This document shows, piece by piece, positions 58,737 to 64,000 of a stretch of DNA of 64,000 nucleotides (positions are counted from its first letter, which is position 1; each line of letters opens with the position of its first letter). A model generated the notes under the pieces. The model was not told the DNA's origin. It was given only the letters and a program-made list of their open reading frames with translations, and did not search any database. The position numbers were made by a program, and so were the translations under genes. Origin of the DNA: Kribbella sandramycini (GTDB lineage Bacteria > Actinomycetota > Actinomycetes > Propionibacteriales > Kribbellaceae); contig NZ_JABJRC010000010.1 of the NCBI RefSeq assembly GCF_013131805.1, forward strand, positions 124,001 through 188,000, in the 5' to 3' direction.

Positions 58737-58774
58737 CGGAGGTGTCCTCCGTATTGTATTCGGAGGGGCCCTCC
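58737..58774. promoter_or_regulatory. Twin palindromic operators between tetR and the MFS gene
   Basis: CGGAGGTGTCCTCCG (58737-58751) and CGGAGGGGCCCTCC (58761-58774) are two dyads with the same half-site, centres about 23 bp apart. A TACAAT -10 for the tetR gene (58758-58753, minus) lies between them and TATAGC (58790-58795, plus) serves the MFS gene. Binding by the adjacent TetR is the simplest explanation. Confidence 0.65.
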
Positions 58775-58815
58775 ACTTTCTCTTTCAACTATAGCCCTGC
58801 GGGGTGAGGAGCACT

Positions 58816-60279
58816 ATGTCGGCAACAGGTACGGGCACGCCCACGCGGCGGCCCGGTGTCCTGCTGGCGGTCATCCTGGTCACCCAGCTGATGGTGATCC
58901 TGGATGCGACCGTCGTGAACATCGCGATGCCCAAGATCCAGCACGCTCTCGATTTCAGCCCGTCCAGCCTGTCCTGGGTGCAGAACGCCTACGCCCTGGC
59001 GTTCGGCGGTCTGCTGCTACTCGGCGCCCGCGCCGGCGACCTGCTCGGCCGCCGCCGGGTCTTCATCACCGGCGTCAGCGTCTTCACGCTCGCCTCCCTG
59101 CTCGGCGGGCTCGCCCCGAACGCCGAGCTGCTACTCACCGCCCGCGTCCTGCAGGGCATCGGCGGCGCAATCGCTGCGCCCGCCGCACTGACCCTGATGA
59201 TGCTCACCTACCGCGAAGGACCGGAGCGGGTGAAGGCGCTCGGGTACTACAGCCTGGTCTCGTCCGGTGGCGGCAGTGTCGGCCTGGTCCTCGGTGGCAT
59301 GCTGACCGACTGGGTGTCGTGGCGCTGGGGTCTGTTCATCAACGTGCCGATCGGCATTGCGCTGGTCGTCGCGGCTCGGAAGGTTCTCACCGAGACAGCG
59401 CCGGAGAAGGGCCGTTTCGACATCGCAGGTGCGCTCACCTCGACTCTGGGCATCACCTCTCTGGTCTACGGCTTCATCCGCGTCGCCGAGATCGGCTGGA
59501 CCGCAGGCGAGGTGCTGGCCGCGTTCGGCGCTGGTGCGGTGCTGCTGGTGTCGTTCGTGCTGATCGAGCGCCGCGTCAGCCACCCGATCGTCCCGCTGCG
59601 GCTGTTCCGCTCAGCTCCACGGTCGGCAGCGTTCCTGACCATGCTGCTGGTGATTGGCACGATGATGGGGATGTTCTTCTTCCTGACGCAGTACCTGCAG
59701 GGTGTGCTGTTGCTCAGCCCGCTGGCGGCGGGTCTGGCCTTTCTGCCCATGACAGGTCTACTGTTCGCCGCCTCCCGGTTCGTGCCGCGGCTGGTGGCGC
59801 GCATCGACGGCGGCAAGCTGATGCTGTCCGGGTCGTTGCTGATCACCGCCGGCACAGCCTGGCTGACGCAGCTGGACGAGCGCAGCACCTACCTGGCCGA
59901 CGTAGTCGGGCCGATGGTTCTGTTCGGTCTCGGAGCAGGAGTCCTGTTCATTCCGCTGGTCGGGCGGGCCATCACCGGTGTCGCCCCAGAAGACTCCGGA
60001 GCGGCGTCCGGCCTGCTGAACGTCGTCCAGCAGGTCGGCGGCGCGCTGGGGCTCGGCGTACTCGTCACTGTCTTCGGTACAGCCAGCCGCGACTCCACTG
60101 GCACCACGCCACGCGAAGTCCTCACCGACGGCGTCCACGGCGCCCTACTGGGCTCGCTGGTGTACGCCGTCCTCAGCCTGGCGATGATCGTGATCACCGT
60201 CCGACCCTGGACCTGGCTCGGCCGCAAGACCGAGCCGACGCCGGCAGAGCAGCCTGTGGTGGTCGACTCACACTTCTAG
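58816..60279 (+). CDS. DHA2-family MFS drug/H+ antiporter (EmrB/QacA type)
   Basis: 487 aa with 14 predicted membrane helices. The DHA2 signature in helix 1 reads ILDATVVNIAMPKIQ, and helix 5 (motif C-like) has SSGGGSVGLVLGGMLTDWVS. It is expected to export a toxic compound using the proton gradient. ATG 58816 is preceded by GAGGAG; the GTG four codons earlier is less likely. Divergent from tetR. The 3' end overlaps the GNAT gene by 12 bp. Confidence 0.92.
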   Translation: MSATGTGTPTRRPGVLLAVILVTQLMVILDATVVNIAMPKIQHALDFSPSSLSWVQNAYALAFGGLLLLGARAGDLLGRRRVFITGVSVFTLASLLGGLAPNAELLLTARVLQGIGGAIAAPAALTLMMLTYREGPERVKALGYYSLVSSGGGSVGLVLGGMLTDWVSWRWGLFINVPIGIALVVAARKVLTETAPEKGRFDIAGALTSTLGITSLVYGFIRVAEIGWTAGEVLAAFGAGAVLLVSFVLIERRVSHPIVPLRLFRSAPRSAAFLTMLLVIGTMMGMFFFLTQYLQGVLLLSPLAAGLAFLPMTGLLFAASRFVPRLVARIDGGKLMLSGSLLITAGTAWLTQLDERSTYLADVVGPMVLFGLGAGVLFIPLVGRAITGVAPEDSGAASGLLNVVQQVGGALGLGVLVTVFGTASRDSTGTTPREVLTDGVHGALLGSLVYAVLSLAMIVITVRPWTWLGRKTEPTPAEQPVVVDSHF

Positions 60280-61065
60280 TTGCAGCCGGTAGGTGATCGA
60301 CCTGCCGTGAACGGAGAAGCCGAGACCCTCGTACAGACCGAGGGCACCGGTTGGGCTGTCGGCGTCCACGCCGAGCGCAGCCCGCTGGTACCCGGTCTGT
60401 ACGCCCTCGGCCAGCACAGTTCCCAACGCCAGCCGGGCCAGCCCGCGCCCGCGGTACTCCCGCCGAGTGCCCACCAAACCGACGTACAGCTCACGAATAC
60501 CGGTCGCCTCGGTGTCGGCGACCCATTCGTACCCCAGCGCGTACGCCGCCACCGTGTCGCCGTCCAGCACCAGGAACGACACCTCTGGCCGGAACGGCCG
60601 ACTGCCGGTCACCGAGCTCTTCCATGCCGCCGGGTCGCGCGGCGTCGAGCCCCAGTGGTCCAGGAACGCCGCGTTGTGTGCGACCCGCGTCGCCTCGTCG
60701 TACGCCGGGTCGAAGCGCACCAGGCGTAGACCGTCCGGAATCGCCGGAGTGGCGATCGGCTCCGCCAGCGGGACCTTCATGTCGAAGAAGTAGCGGGACT
60801 CCTCGAAGCCAAGCCCCTGAAGCATCTGGACAGCGCCGACAACGGTGTCCTTCGTGCTGGCCCGTACCTCACCCGCATGCTCGGGAAACGTCACCCGGTG
60901 GTGTTCGGCCGCACCCTGGATCAGCCACTGCATCAATACCGCCCCGATACCGCGCCGGCGCCACTCCGGGTGCACAGTGCCCTCGACCTGCACCCGATCG
61001 ACGTCCACGACCGAAGTGGACGCGTGGAGCCTCGCGTAACCGACCATCTGCTCGCCGACCCACAA
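60268..61065 (-). CDS. Tandem-domain GNAT acetyltransferase, N-terminus uncertain
   Basis: 265 aa from a TTG at 61065. Two GNAT repeats: the first with VEGTVHPEWRRRGIGAVLMQ, the second with VGTRREYRGRGLARLALGTV and ALGLYEGLGFSVHGRSITY. Full-length relatives carry about 40 more residues. The same frame upstream of the TTG encodes plausible GNAT sequence (LLTQSRHGDVEVDEPHLDAE) but reaches the argS stop codon without any ATG, GTG or TTG. The true start is therefore unclear: a truncated gene, a non-standard start, or expression tied to argS. Acceptor unknown. Confidence 0.75.
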   Translation of the reverse strand: MWVGEQMVGYARLHASTSVVDVDRVQVEGTVHPEWRRRGIGAVLMQWLIQGAAEHHRVTFPEHAGEVRASTKDTVVGAVQMLQGLGFEESRYFFDMKVPLAEPIATPAIPDGLRLVRFDPAYDEATRVAHNAAFLDHWGSTPRDPAAWKSSVTGSRPFRPEVSFLVLDGDTVAAYALGYEWVADTEATGIRELYVGLVGTRREYRGRGLARLALGTVLAEGVQTGYQRAALGVDADSPTGALGLYEGLGFSVHGRSITYRLQLEV

Positions 61066-61176
61066 CCCGATCGTGTGCCGCTCCGCATCGAGATGCGGCT
61101 CGTCGACCTCAACGTCTCCATGGCGCGACTGTGTGAGGAGGCGGGTTCGCCGACGACCGAATTGCCTGGTTCGGAG

Positions 61177-62862
61177 TCACATCGCGTCAGGTGCGGCGAT
61201 GCCCAGGAGGCCGAGACCGTCCTGCAGCACTTGTCGGGTGGCTGTGCAGAGCGCGATTCGGCTGGTCCGGGTCGCGCCTGCACTGGTGAGTACTGGGCAC
61301 TGCTCGTAGAAGGCGGACAGGGCAGCGGCCACGTCGTAGAGGTAGGTGCAGAGGCGGTGTGGCTGCAGGGTTTCTGAGACTTGGACGACGGTGTCAGCGA
61401 AGCCGGTCAGGAGCAGGGCTAGCCGTTGTTCGACTGGGTGGTCGAGGACTGTGACTGTGGTGGACGCTTCACCGGCTTTGGTGAGTAGCCGCGTCAGCCG
61501 GGCGTGGGCGTATTGCAGGTAAGGGCCGGTGTTGCCGGTCATTGCGACCATCCGGTCCAGGTCGAACACGTAGTCGTTGCCCCGGTCGCTGGACAGGTCG
61601 GCGTACTTGACCGCACCGATGCCTACGGCGGTGGCGGTCGCGGAGCGGTCGATGCCGGTGCGGTCGGCGAGCAGAGCGTCCGCCCGCTCGACCGCCTCGT
61701 CGAGGAGCGTGGTGAGCTTCACAGTGCCGCCGGCCCTGGTTTTGAACGGTTTTCCGCCCGGACCGAGGACAGTTCCGAAGCTGACGTGCTCGGCACTGGT
61801 ATCCGGCGGCAACCAGCCGGCGGCCTGCGCGAGCGTGAAGATCATCTCGAAGTGCAGTGCCTGCCGGTGGTCGACGACGTACACGATCCGGTCGGCCTTC
61901 AGCGAGCCCACCCGGTGCCGGATCGCGGCGAGGTCGGTTGCGCTGTAGCCGAAACCGCCGTCCGACTTCTGCACGATGACCGGGAGCGGCTGGCCGTCCC
62001 GGCCGTGGAAGCCCGGTAGGAAAGCGCACAGCGCGCCATCCGATTCGGTGAGCAGATCGGCGTCCAGTAGCTCGGCGACGATTTTGGCCAGGTCGTCGTT
62101 GTAGGCGCTCTCACCGACCACATCGGCCCGCTGCAGCCCAGAGCCGAGCCGCGCGTACACCTGCTCGAAATCGGCCAGTGAGACCTCCACCATCCGCCGC
62201 CAGCTCGCCCTGGTGTCCGGATCGCCTGACTGCAGCTTGACGACCCGCAACCGGGACAGGTCGGCGAATGCCGGGTCACTGTCGAAATGCCGCCGACTCC
62301 GCTCGTAGAGCTCCTGAAGCCCTTGCAGATCAAGGGAATCGGCGTTCAGCTGCTCCTCGAGCAACTGCTCGATCATCATCCCGTACTGCGTGCCCCAGTC
62401 GCCGACATGGTTCTGCCGGACGACCCGGTAGCCGACGTACGCCAGCACGTTGCAGAGCGCGTCACCGATCACGGTCGACCGCAGGTGGCCGACGTGCATC
62501 TGCTTCGCCACATTGGGTTGTGAGTAATCCACGACGACGGTCTCGTCGCGCGGCGCGAACGGCGTCCGTTCGTTGACTGTGGCCGCCAGTGTGCTGGACC
62601 GCAAGGTCAGATTGACGAAACCAGGCCCTGCGATCGTCGGTGGCTCACACAGGTCGTCGACGTCCAGCGCTTCGACCAGACGGGCCGCAACGGCCCGCGG
62701 CGGCGTACCGAGCTGGTTGGCGAGCCGCAGCGCCAGATTGCTCTGGAAGTGGCCGAACTCCGGTTTGGTCGCAGACCGCAGCTCGGGGTCGAGCGGCGTA
62801 CCGAATGCGGTGGCGGCGGCGTTGGACAGTCTGGTGGAAAGCACAGACACAACAGCGGACAT
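61177..62862 (-). CDS. argS: Arginyl-tRNA synthetase
   Basis: 561 aa class I synthetase. N-terminal additional domain, HIGH motif as QPNVAKQMHVGHLRSTVIGD (residues about 115-134), class-specific VGDWGTQYGMMIEQLL, and a KMSK-loop region GGKPFKTRAGGTVKL without a canonical KMSKS, as in many ArgS. The DALR anticodon-binding domain ends GLGLLGIAAPDAM. The ATG at 62862 has AAGGA 7 nt upstream. It is preceded by a 70-nt leader encoding an Arg-rich peptide. Downstream the GNAT gene follows in the same frame. Confidence 0.95.
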   Translation of the reverse strand: MSAVVSVLSTRLSNAAATAFGTPLDPELRSATKPEFGHFQSNLALRLANQLGTPPRAVAARLVEALDVDDLCEPPTIAGPGFVNLTLRSSTLAATVNERTPFAPRDETVVVDYSQPNVAKQMHVGHLRSTVIGDALCNVLAYVGYRVVRQNHVGDWGTQYGMMIEQLLEEQLNADSLDLQGLQELYERSRRHFDSDPAFADLSRLRVVKLQSGDPDTRASWRRMVEVSLADFEQVYARLGSGLQRADVVGESAYNDDLAKIVAELLDADLLTESDGALCAFLPGFHGRDGQPLPVIVQKSDGGFGYSATDLAAIRHRVGSLKADRIVYVVDHRQALHFEMIFTLAQAAGWLPPDTSAEHVSFGTVLGPGGKPFKTRAGGTVKLTTLLDEAVERADALLADRTGIDRSATATAVGIGAVKYADLSSDRGNDYVFDLDRMVAMTGNTGPYLQYAHARLTRLLTKAGEASTTVTVLDHPVEQRLALLLTGFADTVVQVSETLQPHRLCTYLYDVAAALSAFYEQCPVLTSAGATRTSRIALCTATRQVLQDGLGLLGIAAPDAM

Positions 62863-62908
62863 GAGAAGTCCTTCAAGACGACGTGCGTGAACAGGGAAGC
62901 TGAGGTGT

Positions 62909-62932
62909 TCAGGCCGTACGTCGTCGTCGCAT
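62909..62932 (-). CDS. argS leader peptide MRRRRTA
   Basis: ATG CGA CGA CGA CGT ACG GCC TGA: seven codons, four of them consecutive Arg, ending 46 nt before the argS start. CGA and CGT are minor Arg codons in high-GC actinobacteria. A CATAAT hexamer is 7 nt upstream, so the ATG is probably the first nucleotide of the transcript. The codon stretch GACGACGT (62925-62918) is complementary to ACGTCGTC (62884-62877) just before the argS ribosome site. The arrangement is that of a ribosome-mediated attenuator responding to charged tRNA-Arg. Confidence 0.7.
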   Translation of the reverse strand: MRRRRTA

Positions 62933-62939
62933 GTCAGCC

Positions 62940-62945
62940 ATTATG
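62940..62945 (-). promoter_or_regulatory. -10 hexamer of the argS leader transcript
   Basis: CATAAT, one mismatch from TATAAT, 7 nt before the leader-peptide ATG at 62932. It overlaps the stop codon of the upstream TagF-like gene. Confidence 0.6.
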
Positions 62946-64000
62946 CACGAAGGCGGCTCCAGTACGCCGACGGCGCCGGACTGCGCTCCGCCAACGGAGT
63001 GATCGGCGGTACGGCGTCCGCGTCACCGAACAGTCGCTGTACGACGCGCTCCGCGGCCCGGCCGTCGTCGTACTCGCAGAACCGCTCGCGGAACAGCTGC
63101 CGGTGTTTGGCCGCCTCCGGCGCCGCGAAGGCACCGCTCTGGAACGCAGCGGTCAGCTCGGCGCGGGAATGCGCCACCAGCCCCGGAGGCAGCTCGGCGA
63201 GATCGAAGTAGGTCGCCGGCCGGTCGCTGTCGAGGAGCAGCACGATCGGTCGGTCCAGATTGGCGTAGTCGAAGAGCAGGGCGGAGCAGTCCGCCACCAG
63301 AACATCCGCCGCTAGCATGAGCTCCTCGATCCGCGGTCCGGCGGACAGACCGATGACTGTCCCCTCCGGAACCTCCAGATCCTCCACTGTGGACAGGACG
63401 ACGAGCTGACTGTCGTCGAAGCCCAGTCCCGACCGGACGGCGCGGACCTCGTCGGCTGTCGCGGTGAGCAGTCGGTCGTTCCGTGGTGAGCCGTACTCGA
63501 GCTGCTCGAAGTAGGAGGGGTAGATCCGCTCCCAGATCTCCGAGGAGTAGCGGTTGGCGGACAGGTTGAAGTCCCAGCGGTCGACCAGGTGCAGGTCGCG
63601 GACCGGTGCGACCTTTTCGAGCGGGGTACCGCGCTGAGTCTGCAGGTGGAGCTGCCCTGGGCGTTTCTGCAGGGCAGCTGCCCAGTTGGTGTCGTTGACG
63701 AAGTACGTCGCCCGGTCGGCTAGCTTCTGGTGCGCGGGCGACCCGGCGACGACGTACTCGACCCCCTCCGGGACGGCGCCCAGATGGTCGGCTTCGATCA
63801 CCCAGACACCGCGTACCTGTGGCGCGAGCTCGGCGGCCTTCTCGTAGATCGCTCGCGGGCTCCCGGCGTACTGGGTGCAGCCGAGGGCGGCGTACGCGGC
63901 GAGGTTCGGGTCGAGGCTGGTGCGCCGCAGCAGCTTGCCGACGGTCTTGCGCGGGCTCGGGAGCTGTAGCACCTTGGCGCTGAGCTTCAGCGTCGAGTAC
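62941..64000 (-). CDS. CDP-glycerol glycerophosphotransferase-like (TagB/TagF) protein, 5' end outside window
   Basis: At least 352 residues; the frame is open to the right edge. The GT-B donor region is visible: LMLAADVLVADCSALLFDYA and LDRPIVLLLDSDRPATYFDL, followed by GLVAHSRAELTAAF and FCEYDDGRAAERVVQRLFGD. This pattern defines the Glyphos_transf family that polymerises teichoic acid backbones at the cytoplasmic membrane face. Upstream parts (ALGCTQYAGSPRAIYEKAAE, VWVIEADHLGAVPEGV) are also typical. It is the strongest link between this region and wall teichoic or teichulosonic acid. Substrate may be CDP-polyol or another nucleotide donor. Confidence 0.88.
   Translation of the reverse strand, partial: YSTLKLSAKVLQLPSPRKTVGKLLRRTSLDPNLAAYAALGCTQYAGSPRAIYEKAAELAPQVRGVWVIEADHLGAVPEGVEYVVAGSPAHQKLADRATYFVNDTNWAAALQKRPGQLHLQTQRGTPLEKVAPVRDLHLVDRWDFNLSANRYSSEIWERIYPSYFEQLEYGSPRNDRLLTATADEVRAVRSGLGFDDSQLVVLSTVEDLEVPEGTVIGLSAGPRIEELMLAADVLVADCSALLFDYANLDRPIVLLLDSDRPATYFDLAELPPGLVAHSRAELTAAFQSGAFAAPEAAKHRQLFRERFCEYDDGRAAERVVQRLFGDADAVPPITPLAERSPAPSAYWSRLRA

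Noticed and set aside
61469..62029. Loss of the KMSKS motif in ArgS as evidence for a pseudogene
   Set aside because: Many bacterial ArgS lack a canonical KMSKS; the rest of the protein is intact and ends at the usual position.

Overview
The window is high-GC actinobacterial DNA. It has dense coding, many 4-nt ATGA/GTGA start-stop overlaps, and many genes whose first codon lies 6-7 nt downstream of a TANNNT -10 hexamer (leaderless). Gene order in the first 12 kb, plus acs at 17.7 kb, follows the conserved actinobacterial block known in Mycobacterium tuberculosis as Rv3667-Rv3680 (acs, holin-like, ephE, marP, nudL, tlpA-like, nth, crp, MBL hydrolase, RidA, DUF4177, two ArsA ATPases). Together with the nonulosonic-acid surface cluster this suggests a Kribbella/Nocardioidaceae-like actinomycete. 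The genus is an inference; no 16S or marker search was possible.

Layout. 0-12.4 kb: the conserved block, with three copies of an ~85-bp hairpin repeat and a repeat-encoded 116-aa frame wedged between the ArsA genes. 12.4-21.3 kb: mixed metabolism and regulation (nhaA, glutathionyl-hydroquinone-reductase-like, GntR plus SIS, HxlR plus NmrA-like, acs, a CopD-like membrane protein, MarR). 21.4-27.1 kb: a large secreted GH87-like alpha-1,3-glucanase and an acetate symporter pair (actP-DUF485). 27.2-55 kb: a surface-glycan region. It carries a full predicted CMP-pseudaminic acid pathway in three transcription units: pseB-pseC-(B)-(A)-pseF on the minus strand, pseG divergent, and pseH-pseI-fusion on the minus strand. 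With it come three large GT-C-like membrane proteins, a GT2, two copies of an unrecognised protein pair here called A and B, a nucleotidyltransferase-like/methyltransferase fusion, a GNAT, a secreted GHL10 hydrolase, and an acyl-carrier-protein/AMP-ligase/ketoreductase cassette. 55-64 kb: a BBE flavoprotein, a DUF2786 protein with an RmlC-like epimerase, a TetR/MFS pair, a GNAT, argS, and a TagB/TagF-like transferase that runs off the end.

How the genes may work together. PseB, C, H, G, I and F would convert UDP-GlcNAc to CMP-pseudaminic acid. The A/B pairs, GT2, GT-C proteins and TagF-like protein are candidates for polymerising, exporting or attaching it. The ACP/ligase/SDR cassette may supply an acyl group for decoration. 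Teichulosonic acids (cell-wall polymers of nonulosonic acids) have been reported from actinomycetes including Kribbella, as I recall, so this cluster is a candidate for making such a polymer.

Most notable non-coding signals: a predicted leaderless leader peptide MRRRRTA (four consecutive Arg codons) upstream of argS, and a family of three ~165-bp quasi-palindromes sharing the same apex loop at 27.3, 31.2 and 40.1 kb. I saw no rRNA, tRNA, CRISPR array or transposase gene.
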